From Mariniblastus fucicola (lineage in GTDB: Bacteria; Planctomycetota; Planctomycetia; Pirellulales; Pirellulaceae), in NCBI RefSeq assembly GCF_008087665.1, contig NZ_CP042912.1:3782001-3846000 (forward strand): 64,000 bases of DNA, read 5' to 3'. The position numbers and the translations under genes are program-made. The notes under the pieces were generated by a model. The model was given only the letters and a program-made list of their open reading frames with translations, searched no databases and was not told the DNA's origin. This document shows positions 7,390 to 16,411 of the stretch, piece by piece; position 1 is the stretch's first letter; each line of letters begins with the position of its first letter.

Positions 7390-10065
7390 ATGAATTACTT
7401 TTTCTCGCTGCTCTCGAGTCGCCGTTCGCAAAAACGTCGTCGGCTGAAACCTGCCAGAGCCACGTTTCAGGTGCTCGAAGGGCGACGTTTACTGGTCGCG
7501 GTCGATTTGCGATTCGCGACCTACAACGTGCTGAATTTTGATTCGGCGTCGGGAAACCGACAGGACGAGATGGAGATCGTTTTCGAGGAACTTGACGCGG
7601 ACGTTTTGGTCGTCCAAGAAGTCAACACTTCGGCCGGAGCCGGCATCCTCCTTGATGCACTCAACGTCAATGGAACGGAGTACGCACAAGCAACCTTCGT
7701 CGATGGCCCGGACACCGATCAACTGCTTTACTACCGGACGGCGAAAGTCAGCCTTGTTGCCCAGGAATATATCTCGACGTCCCTCCGCTCGATCGGTGAG
7801 TACACGCTGAGCGTCGCGGACACGCTTCTGAACGTTTACAGTTTGCACTTGAAAGCAAGTTCCGGAGCTTCCAACGAACAGCAACGACTCAATGAAGTCA
7901 CCACACTGCGTGACCACCTTGAAACTCTGCCCGCCGACCGCGAGTTTATCGTGGCCGGTGACATGAACATCCAGTCCAGCTCCGAAGCGGCCTATCACAA
8001 GTTCGTGCAGAGCGAGTCCAACAACGATGGTCGACTTGAGGATCTGCTACCGGCCAGTTTGATTGGAAACTGGTCAGCGAATTCGACTTACGCCAGCGTA
8101 CATACGCAAAGTCCGCGGACGACTCAGTTTGGAGGCGGATCGAACGGCGGCCTCGATGACCGCTTTGACATGATCTTCACCAGCTTTGGCTTGAATAATG
8201 GTGCCGGCCTGGAATACGTCGCTGACAGCCAGTACGTTCCAGGCAACGACGGCAACCACTTCAACCAGGCAATTACCTCTGGTTCCAACAGTTCTGCAAG
8301 TCCGGCAGTGATCCAGGCGTTGCACGATGCCAGTGACCATTTGCCTGTCGTTGCGGAGTTCGAGGTCATCAGTCCGATCGGAGTTAGCATCACCGAAACC
8401 GGTGGAAGCACATCGGTGTCGGAAGACGGAACGACTGACTCCTACCAGTTGGTCCTCGATTCCGTTCCAACGTCAAACGTCACCGTTGTGGTGACTCCTG
8501 ACAGTCAGATCGACATCGGCAACGGAGCCGGCGTCGCTGTTTCGCTGACCTTCACGCCCGCCAACGCGCAGTCACCGCAGACGATCAACATCTCTGCGAT
8601 CGATGACGCAATCGTTGAAGGCGTACACACCTCGACGATCACGCATTCGGCCACCAGTGGCGATCCTGACTACGACGGTATCTTTGTGGAATCGCTGGAT
8701 GTTTCGATTTCGGACAACGACGGCACGACGGCTTCGGGTGCTTTGTTGAACGAAGTCTATGTCAACAATCCTGGCACGGACTCCAATCTTGAGTTCGTGG
8801 AATTGCTCGCAGAGCCTTTCTCTACCTTTGACGATATTTGGTTGCTGGAGATCGAAGGCGATGGCTCGGCTGCCGGCACCGTCGACAATGCTCAGGACTT
8901 GAGTTCGATCGTCGCCGGAGCCAATGGCCTCGTTTTGCTTGGCGATGGATATGAAACTTCGCATCCCTGGACCGATGAAGTGAGTGCTTCGACTACGATC
9001 GCCAACCTTGAAGGCGGATCGATGGAAAACGGCACGATCAACTTCCTGTTGGTAAGCGGATTCTCCGGTAGCGTTGCAATGGATCTCGACGCGAACAACG
9101 ACGGAACACTGGACTCGACTCCATGGACCGTGATTCTGGATGGAATCGGTTGGACGGACGGAGGTTCTTCAGATCACGTGTACGCCTCGGTTCTGTTGAC
9201 TCAGCCGGGAACTCCTGATGCAGCGACCAGAGTATTTGGTGACGACTTGACCGGTTCGACAGCCAGTTGGTTTAACGGCGACATAACCAGTGACGTTGCC
9301 TACGACGGCACGAATTCCAGTTCGAACCTGCCGAGCGGAGCGATCATCACCCCGGGCAACTACAACTTCGGAGCGACCGCTCCTGGCCTGACGTCTGTCA
9401 GCGTCAACAAAGAAGGCGACACACAGCGTTCGACGGTCGACCAGTTGGTGCTGGTGTTTGACGGCGACGTCGAATTCGATTCCGGTGCGTTCAATGTGAT
9501 TCAACGAACCGACGTTGACGGCACGACGACCGGAACATCGGTTGCAACCAGCTACACGACCGCAGCAGTCGGTGGCAACACGCAAGTCACGATCACCTTC
9601 GATTCGATGACTCGCAACGCGTTTGGTGCACTCGTCGACGGCAACTATCAGCTGACGGTGAACGGTTCCAATGTCAGGCGAACGGGCACCGACCTGACGC
9701 TGGGCTCGAACTACGTCTATGGCGACACTGCCGGAGAAGATTTCTATTCGCTCTACGGAGACAGCAACGGCGACAGAACGGTGAACGTGTTCGATCTCCT
9801 GGCGCTTCGCCAGACTTATCTGGCACAGGCCGGGGACGCGAACTACAACGCCAGCCTCGACTTCGACAACAACGGGATCGTCAACGTGGTGGATCTGCTC
9901 AGGTTCCGTCAGAACTACAACAGGTCGTTGAACTTTGGCAAGTCATTCAAGTCCGGCGATTCGGGGAAATCCGACGCACCGGAGACAGTCATCAAGCCGC
10001 CGTCAACGGCGGCTATTGCTGAACCTTACCGCCGACCAGGTGGATCACGTGGTCAGAAGATTTAG
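7390..10065 (+). CDS. Secreted endonuclease/exonuclease/phosphatase-fold protein with Calx-beta, lamin-tail-like and dockerin modules
   Basis: 891 residues from ATG 7390 (the frame is open from 7264, but the basic head RRSQKRRRLKPARATF plus LEGRRLL is the usual planctomycete N-terminal tag of exported giants). Module order: EEP nuclease/phosphatase fold at about 40-330 (FATYNVLNF, VVQEVN, VAGDMNIQ, DHLPVVAEFEV, i.e. the metal-binding N/E/D-N/D-H set); a Calx-beta-like repeat at about 335-450; a lamin-tail-type beta domain at about 455-640 (LLNEVYVNNPGTDSNLEFVEL); an Ig-like part; and a type I dockerin pair at about 790-850 (GDSNGDRTVNVFDLLALRQ and DFDNNGIVNVVDLLRFRQ). It probably cleaves nucleic acid or phosphoesters outside the cell while docked on a surface scaffold. 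The last 53 bases overlap the convergent ABC gene. Confidence 0.88.
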   Translation: MNYFFSLLSSRRSQKRRRLKPARATFQVLEGRRLLVAVDLRFATYNVLNFDSASGNRQDEMEIVFEELDADVLVVQEVNTSAGAGILLDALNVNGTEYAQATFVDGPDTDQLLYYRTAKVSLVAQEYISTSLRSIGEYTLSVADTLLNVYSLHLKASSGASNEQQRLNEVTTLRDHLETLPADREFIVAGDMNIQSSSEAAYHKFVQSESNNDGRLEDLLPASLIGNWSANSTYASVHTQSPRTTQFGGGSNGGLDDRFDMIFTSFGLNNGAGLEYVADSQYVPGNDGNHFNQAITSGSNSSASPAVIQALHDASDHLPVVAEFEVISPIGVSITETGGSTSVSEDGTTDSYQLVLDSVPTSNVTVVVTPDSQIDIGNGAGVAVSLTFTPANAQSPQTINISAIDDAIVEGVHTSTITHSATSGDPDYDGIFVESLDVSISDNDGTTASGALLNEVYVNNPGTDSNLEFVELLAEPFSTFDDIWLLEIEGDGSAAGTVDNAQDLSSIVAGANGLVLLGDGYETSHPWTDEVSASTTIANLEGGSMENGTINFLLVSGFSGSVAMDLDANNDGTLDSTPWTVILDGIGWTDGGSSDHVYASVLLTQPGTPDAATRVFGDDLTGSTASWFNGDITSDVAYDGTNSSSNLPSGAIITPGNYNFGATAPGLTSVSVNKEGDTQRSTVDQLVLVFDGDVEFDSGAFNVIQRTDVDGTTTGTSVATSYTTAAVGGNTQVTITFDSMTRNAFGALVDGNYQLTVNGSNVRRTGTDLTLGSNYVYGDTAGEDFYSLYGDSNGDRTVNVFDLLALRQTYLAQAGDANYNASLDFDNNGIVNVVDLLRFRQNYNRSLNFGKSFKSGDSGKSDAPETVIKPPSTAAIAEPYRRPGGSRGQKI

Positions 10066-10789
10066 CCATCTCTGCGTCGTGTGTCACCATCACGATGGTC
10101 AGGTTTTTGCGGCTGCGAAGTTCGTGCAGAGTCTTCATAACCTCGCCACCGTTTTCTTCGTCCAGGTTACCTGTTGGTTCGTCGGCCAACAGAACTTTCG
10201 GGTTTGAAATCAACGATCGCGCAATCGCAGTCCGCTGCATCTCGCCTCCGGAAAGCTCGGATGGCTTGTGCGTCAAACGATGCCCCAAACCGACCATGTC
10301 CAGCAACTCTTTGGCTTCCTGTTTGTACTTTTTCTTGTTGGCGAGGTAGCGAAAAAAGCCATCCTGAACCATTCGCGGAATCAACACGTTCTCCAGCGTC
10401 GTTAGCTCGGGCAGTAGATGATAGAACTGAAAGATCAGCCCGAATTCCTGATTGCGAATCGCCTCGCGTTTCTTCGACGGCAAATTGTCGATCCGCGTAT
10501 CGCCGTAAACGATTTCGCCACGATCAGGAGCATCCAGCGTCGCCAACAGATGCAGCAACGTACTCTTGCCAGAGCCGCTTTGGCCGATGATCGTCGTGAA
10601 TCCACCTTCGGCAATTTCGATGTCCACACCTTTCAGCACCGGAACTTCGAGCTTGCCTTTGCGATAACTTTTATGCAAATCGTTGGTGGCCAGAATTGTC
10701 TTGTGCACCACACTCAGCGGCGGGCGAACCGGCTGGTACTTCTTCGTCCGGGCAACATTCGGCTTGGTAGCTGTGACTGGTTTACTCAT
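10013..10789 (-). CDS. lolD: ABC transporter ATP-binding protein, LolD type
   Basis: 258 residues. Walker A is GQSGSGKST, the Q-loop region is FQFYHLLPELTTLENV, the signature is LSGGEMQRTAIARSL, Walker B is VLLADEPTGNLD, and the H-loop is MVTHDAEMA. The EPTGNLD sequence and the pairing with a LolC/E-type permease place it in the LolD/MacB branch, which powers extraction of lipoproteins or other envelope substrates from the inner membrane. An N-terminal basic extension of about 30 residues precedes the ABC domain. Its ATG overlaps the permease stop by 8 bases, indicating translational coupling. The gene end overlaps the convergent dockerin gene by 53 bases. Confidence 0.92.
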   Translation of the reverse strand: MSKPVTATKPNVARTKKYQPVRPPLSVVHKTILATNDLHKSYRKGKLEVPVLKGVDIEIAEGGFTTIIGQSGSGKSTLLHLLATLDAPDRGEIVYGDTRIDNLPSKKREAIRNQEFGLIFQFYHLLPELTTLENVLIPRMVQDGFFRYLANKKKYKQEAKELLDMVGLGHRLTHKPSELSGGEMQRTAIARSLISNPKVLLADEPTGNLDEENGGEVMKTLHELRSRKNLTIVMVTHDAEMAKSSDHVIHLVGGKVQQ

Positions 10790-12479
10790 AGCGAAGCGCC
10801 TCTACAGGGTGAAGTCGAGCGGCCCTGAGCGACGGCAAAACCGCTGCCATGACCGCAATTGCGATCGCTCCAACGGCGACACCGATAACCATCCACGGAC
10901 TGACGATGGTTGGGATCTCTGAAAAATAGTAGATCGTGGGGTCAAAGATTTCCTGGCCTGTGATCTTCTGAACCAAATCGGCGATCTGATTGATGTAGCG
11001 TACAAACAACAGACCCAAAATGATTCCGGCCCCTGTCCCGACGGCTCCGAGTGACACACCATAGCCCAGAAAGATTGACATCACGCCGCCACTGGGAGCG
11101 CCAAGTGCTTTCAGGATTCCGATGTCGCGAGTTTTTTCGACGACGATCATGTAGAACGTCGCGAGGATGCCGAAACCTGCGACGGCAATGATCAGGAACA
11201 GCAAAATGTTCAGGATCGTGAGCTCCATGTTGACCGCGCTAAGGAGTGGACGCTGGCGATCCTGCCATGTTTCGATACCACAGAAGTATTCCTCCATGGG
11301 AAACCGCTGCAACATCGCGAGCTTGGCTTCGTTCAAATCGACGCCTGGCTTAAGCTTGATCTGAATCGTCGAAACGGAACCTTTGCCGGTCATCGGATTG
11401 ATCATGCCACGCATTTTTTGCAGCTCGGAAATCGGCATGAACGCAAACTGCGAATCGTACTCGTGCATGTTTGAGCTGTAAAAATCAACGACAGTGCACA
11501 TGTCGCTAACCGGCTTTGGGCTGCGACCGACCGTGGTGACCATCAGCTGAACATCGTCACCCGGACGTAGCAGGAAAAAGTCTGACACCTCACCGGTTTC
11601 ATCGTCGACGGAGAGCTTCTTGGCGATCGCCTGACCAATAATAATCCCGGTGTAGTGGTCCTTCGCAGGATCGAATATGTCTTCTGCGGCGACTTGCTGG
11701 CGAAGATGCGCGTGTGGATCGGCGAATGACAATTGAGAAGCGGAGTCGGAACTTGACTGCTCTTTCTCCGCCAATATTTCGTCGATCGGTCGGATCTTCG
11801 TGGGCAGCGGCGCGAAAGTTCGCTCAACAGGTTCAAACGTTCCTTCAGCCGACGGCTCGTCGACGGTTTGCTGGAATGAAGCCTGCGCGACGCCTGACTG
11901 AGGCTGCACGCCCCATTTACTCTGCTCTTGCTCGGCTCGCAAAGTCTGCTGACGATACAACTCCTCCATCATCCGTTCGTGTTCGGCTCTTTGCCGACGC
12001 AACTCCCAACCGCAGACTCCGTAGTCCGGGGAGTAGCCGTCGGATTCCAGGTCAAAGCTGAAATTCGTTTTCTTCCTCGCGTGCTGCAAATAGGGCTCGA
12101 AGTCCGTGACGTTGCCAAACGTTTGGTCGTCGATACCAATCAGAATGACTTGCTGTTGCACCGACATTCCGTTGGGCCCCTGAAACGCCATCAGGGCTGG
12201 AGTCCTGACAACGCAGGTGACTTCTTCAAGGTCGTCGCCAAGCAATTCGCGAATTTGCTCAACGGTGTACTCGGAGTGATGAATTTCGGACAGCAGCGGC
12301 GCTGACATTTCAATGTCCGAGAGGACCCCGTGCAGTCGATGCTTCATCTGGTCGACGAAGCCCGACATGACACTGTTGACGACAATCAGTGTCGCAACGC
12401 CAAGCGTGACGCTGACGATGGACGCCAACGCAATGAATCGTGTGCGGAGATACCGCCACGACAGAAGAAGTTTGTACAT
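10782..12479 (-). CDS. LolC/LolE-type ABC permease with a long periplasmic insertion
   Basis: 565 residues, FtsX superfamily. One membrane segment lies at about 14-38 (FIALASIVSVTLGVATLIVV) and three at the C-terminus (about 425-450, 470-495, 525-550), the usual LolC/E topology. The C-terminal GILKALGAPSGGVM coupling-helix region fits. Usual LolE length is about 410; the surplus is a hydrophilic stretch of about 110 residues at about 160-275, rich in Glu/Gln/Arg then Pro/Ser (RQRAEHERMMEELYRQQTLR, then FAPLPTKIRPIDEIL), inserted in the periplasmic domain. Together with the overlapping ATPase it likely forms a lipoprotein-release or related envelope transporter; substrate unknown. Confidence 0.88.
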   Translation of the reverse strand: MYKLLLSWRYLRTRFIALASIVSVTLGVATLIVVNSVMSGFVDQMKHRLHGVLSDIEMSAPLLSEIHHSEYTVEQIRELLGDDLEEVTCVVRTPALMAFQGPNGMSVQQQVILIGIDDQTFGNVTDFEPYLQHARKKTNFSFDLESDGYSPDYGVCGWELRRQRAEHERMMEELYRQQTLRAEQEQSKWGVQPQSGVAQASFQQTVDEPSAEGTFEPVERTFAPLPTKIRPIDEILAEKEQSSSDSASQLSFADPHAHLRQQVAAEDIFDPAKDHYTGIIIGQAIAKKLSVDDETGEVSDFFLLRPGDDVQLMVTTVGRSPKPVSDMCTVVDFYSSNMHEYDSQFAFMPISELQKMRGMINPMTGKGSVSTIQIKLKPGVDLNEAKLAMLQRFPMEEYFCGIETWQDRQRPLLSAVNMELTILNILLFLIIAVAGFGILATFYMIVVEKTRDIGILKALGAPSGGVMSIFLGYGVSLGAVGTGAGIILGLLFVRYINQIADLVQKITGQEIFDPTIYYFSEIPTIVSPWMVIGVAVGAIAIAVMAAVLPSLRAARLHPVEALRYE

Positions 12480-12687
12480 TCGCCGATCCCTGGCTGTGAT
12501 GTGTGAGCCGTGATATTAGCGAATTGTGTCGGATTCCCCAAGAGAGTTAAAGCTGTTGGCTGGTTAGCCCGAAAGCGGCGAACGTTCACTGCTGGTTCGT
12601 CGCCCTTCTGTTGCGGCAAGAGTCGCTTTTCACCCTGAATCGGACATTCTCGATCCGCAGCGAAATCGCCAACTCGGCCAGAACACG

Positions 12688-14259
12688 CTAGCTCTCTTGC
12701 TGCTCGCGCAACAGCGGGAACAGGATGATGTCGCGGATCGAAGAACTATTGGTCAGCAACATCACGAGGCGATCGATGCCGATCCCCAAACCGCCCGCGG
12801 GAGGCATTCCGTTGCGGAGTGCTTTCACGAAATCCGTGTCCATCCGAGCCATCGAATCCTCTTCCGCCATGCCTTCAAGCTGCGTTTCAAACAGCTGCTG
12901 CTGCAAATCGGGATCGTTGAGCTCCGTGTAGGCGTTGGCCAACTCCATCCCGTGGATGAACAATTCGAACCGTTCTGCGACAACAGGATTGTCTCGCTTT
13001 CGTTTGGTAAGCGGACAGATGCTGGCCGGATAATCGGTGACGAAAACGGGACCAATCAACGCATCTTCGACCTTGGCTTCAAATACTTCGCTCTTGATCA
13101 CGTCCGAGTGCTTGCCGTCGGTATTCAGACCAATCGATTCAGCATAAGTCTTGATCGCGTCCGCGTCGGTCGGATCGACACTGGTGTGCTGTTCGAACAA
13201 CGAGTCGTAAGTTTCGCGAGCAAATGGTGTCGAAAAGTCAATTTCTTTGTCGCCCCACGGCAAGACATTGCCACAACCAATGGCCTCGATGGCATTCGCG
13301 ATCACGGCTTCGGTCAAATCCATCATCGAGTTGTAATCGCCGAAAGCCTGGTAGACCTCCAACATCGTGAACTCGGGATTGTGCTTCGGACTGATCCCTT
13401 CGTTGCGATACACGCGTCCAAGTTCGAACACACGTTCCATTCCGCCGACCATCAGACGTTTCAGGTGCAGTTCCAACGCGATTCGCATCACCAACGGCAT
13501 GTCGAGCGCGTTGTGATGAGTTTTGAAGGGACGTGCCGCCGCACCACCGGCGATTGTGTGCAACGTTGGGCCTTCGATTTCAACAAAGTGTTGATCGGAA
13601 AGCGTTTTACGGATCGAGGCCACGATTTTTGAGCGATCCAAAAACCGGTCGCGTACTCCTTCGTTCCACGCGAGGTCGACATAGCGCTGCCGCTGTCGAA
13701 TTTCAGGATCGACCAACCCTTGATGTTTGGCCGGAGGCGGATCGAGCGTCTTGGTCAGAAACGTAATCTTGGTGGCAAAGATTGAGAGTTCGCCCGTCTT
13801 GGTTCGGCGCAGTTCGCCATCAACTCCGATCAAATCGCCCAGATCGAGGCACTTAACCAGCTCCCAGTTCTCTTCTCCGACTTTTTTGATGTTCACAAAC
13901 AGCTGAATGCGGCCGGTCCAGTCTTCCAGGTCAATGAACTGGGTTTTGCCAGATTTGCGGTGCAGCATGATCCGGCCAGCAGCCCGAACGGTCGGCCCGG
14001 ACTGAGCACCTTTGCCTTGTTCCTTCATCCAATCCGCAAGCGTGCCGGCTTCGACGTGTTCGGCAGGCAAATCGAGCTCTGTACCGTCTTCGAGTTTAAA
14101 TTTGATTTCGCTGGCGCGCTGTCGGATGTCGCCAGCCATCTGGCGGTCATCGAAACGATGGCCCCAAGGATCGTGTCCGAGGGTTTCGATTTGCTGCATT
14201 TTGGTGCGGCGAGCTTCCTGAGGATTCTGGCCGCCACCGGTGTTTTCACCGTCTGTCAT
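12688..14259 (-). CDS. lysS: Lysyl-tRNA synthetase, class II
   Basis: 523 residues. The N-terminal OB-fold anticodon-binding domain (about 70-180) contains VRAAGRIMLHRKSGKTQFIDL. The catalytic core carries motif 2 (ELGRVYRNEGISPKHNPEFT), TMLEVYQAFGDY and motif 3 (GLGIGIDRLVMLLTNSSSIR). It joins lysine to tRNA-Lys in the cytoplasm. The ATG at 14259 is preceded by a weak purine-rich stretch. The short N-terminal extension (TDGENTGGGQNPQE) is typical of bacterial LysRS variability. A rho-independent terminator for the upstream gap gene lies about 90 bases before its start, so lysS must have its own promoter in the narrow space 14260-14349. Confidence 0.96.
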   Translation of the reverse strand: MTDGENTGGGQNPQEARRTKMQQIETLGHDPWGHRFDDRQMAGDIRQRASEIKFKLEDGTELDLPAEHVEAGTLADWMKEQGKGAQSGPTVRAAGRIMLHRKSGKTQFIDLEDWTGRIQLFVNIKKVGEENWELVKCLDLGDLIGVDGELRRTKTGELSIFATKITFLTKTLDPPPAKHQGLVDPEIRQRQRYVDLAWNEGVRDRFLDRSKIVASIRKTLSDQHFVEIEGPTLHTIAGGAAARPFKTHHNALDMPLVMRIALELHLKRLMVGGMERVFELGRVYRNEGISPKHNPEFTMLEVYQAFGDYNSMMDLTEAVIANAIEAIGCGNVLPWGDKEIDFSTPFARETYDSLFEQHTSVDPTDADAIKTYAESIGLNTDGKHSDVIKSEVFEAKVEDALIGPVFVTDYPASICPLTKRKRDNPVVAERFELFIHGMELANAYTELNDPDLQQQLFETQLEGMAEEDSMARMDTDFVKALRNGMPPAGGLGIGIDRLVMLLTNSSSIRDIILFPLLREQQES

Positions 14260-14349
14260 CGTCGTGCGTTTCTTTCGCGGGATGCTAATTTTTAACGAAG
14301 AGAGTTTCCGTCAAAAACAGGTTCGCGACAAGTGTAAGGGGGTTGGACA

Positions 14350-14385
14350 ATAAAAAAAGCTCCGTTTGGGATGACCAAACGGAGC
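14350..14385 (-). terminator. Rho-independent terminator downstream of gap
   Basis: A perfect 11-bp stem (14359-14369 GCTCCGTTTGG with 14375-14385 CCAAACGGAGC) and a 5-base loop. On the minus strand it is followed by a run of seven Ts (14352-14358 reads A on the plus strand). It ends the transcript coming from gap through the repeat cluster. Confidence 0.85.
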
Positions 14386-14400
14386 ATGAAATGTTCGCTC

Positions 14401-14507
14401 TGTCTCGAACTCGGCTGAGCAGGCGAGCCTGTCTCGGACTCGGTTGAGTAGGCGAGTCTGTCTCAGACTCGGTTGAGTAGGCGAGTTTGTCTCAGACTCG
14501 CAAAGCC
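14401..14507. repeat. 29-bp tandem repeat, about 3.7 copies
   Basis: Copies start at 14401, 14430, 14459 and 14488 (last one partial, 20 bases). Each unit begins TGTCTCRRACTCGG and ends in a GAGYAGGCGAGYY-like stretch; copies 2 and 3 differ at only two positions, copy 1 at several. Copies abut with no spacers. The block lies in the 3' untranslated part of gap, before the terminator. Confidence 0.9.
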
Positions 14508-14511
14508 TCAT

Positions 14512-14591
14512 CTCAGTCTGGGACAGACTGAGCTACTGAAAAACAAGCTGAGCTACTGAAAACAGACCGTGGCTCTCAGCTACTGAGCCAC
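14512..14591. repeat. Cluster of short hairpins and a 20-bp direct repeat
   Basis: 14512-14532 is a hairpin (CTCAGTCTG, loop GGA, CAGACTGAG). A 15-base unit, CTGAGCTACTGAAAA, occurs at 14528 and again at 14548. 14569-14591 is a hairpin with a 7-bp stem (GTGGCTC / GAGCCAC) whose loop contains the reverse complement-like TCAGCTACT. Together with the tandem repeat it fills the whole gap-lysS interval. Confidence 0.75.
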
Positions 14592-14601
14592 CGAATTCAA
14601 C

Positions 14602-16116
<1,515 letters not shown>

Positions 16117-16146
16117 TTGACAATCAAGCAGTCGATGGATTAACAT
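16117..16146 (+). promoter_or_regulatory. Probable promoter of tRNA-Phe
   Basis: A perfect -35 TTGACA (16117-16122), an 18-base spacer and a -10-like TAACAT (16141-16146, four of six matches to TATAAT). It ends 39 bases before the tRNA. Confidence 0.6.
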
Positions 16147-16185
16147 TCTCCCTTCGCAGAAAGAACACATGTTCATTCTGGCGAT

Positions 16186-16258
16186 GGTCAGGTAGCTCAG
16201 TTGGTAGAGCACGGCCCTGAAAAGGCCGGTGTCGGCGGTTCGAGCCCGCCCCTGACCA
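16186..16258 (+). tRNA. tRNA-Phe (GAA)
   Basis: 73 nucleotides with a full cloverleaf: acceptor GGTCAGG/CCTGACC, D-arm GCTCAGTTGGTAGAGC, anticodon stem CGGCC/GGCCG around loop CTGAAAA (anticodon GAA), and T-arm GGCGGTTCGAGCCCGCC. The discriminator base is A. No CCA is encoded. A strong terminator follows. Confidence 0.97.
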
Positions 16259-16270
16259 CTGGTAACGCTA

Positions 16271-16312
16271 TAAAAAAACCGCGAACTGGAATTTCCAGCT
16301 CGCGGTTTTTTT
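16271..16312 (+). terminator. Terminator of tRNA-Phe (possibly bidirectional)
   Basis: A 14-bp stem with one mismatch (AACCGCGAACTGGA against TCCAGCTCGCGGTT), followed by seven Ts and preceded by a run of As. It can therefore also stop minus-strand transcripts from the gene at 16412-18406. Confidence 0.88.
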
Positions 16313-16411
16313 GTTGATCACTGTCTCGGCGAAAAAGCAAATCTTCGTGAAATAGCCCACTCACGTTGAGCAGGCTATTGGCCCAAAGTCATCGCGTCCC
16401 AGCGAGAGCCA

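Noticed and set aside
12697-13632. 311-residue plus-strand frame over lysS
   Set aside because: Antisense shadow of a clearly identified gene; composition (many Arg, His, Gln, Phe) is typical of shadows.
14401-14507. 29-bp repeats as a CRISPR array
   Set aside because: The unit length fits, but copies are directly adjacent without spacers and there is no cas gene in the window.
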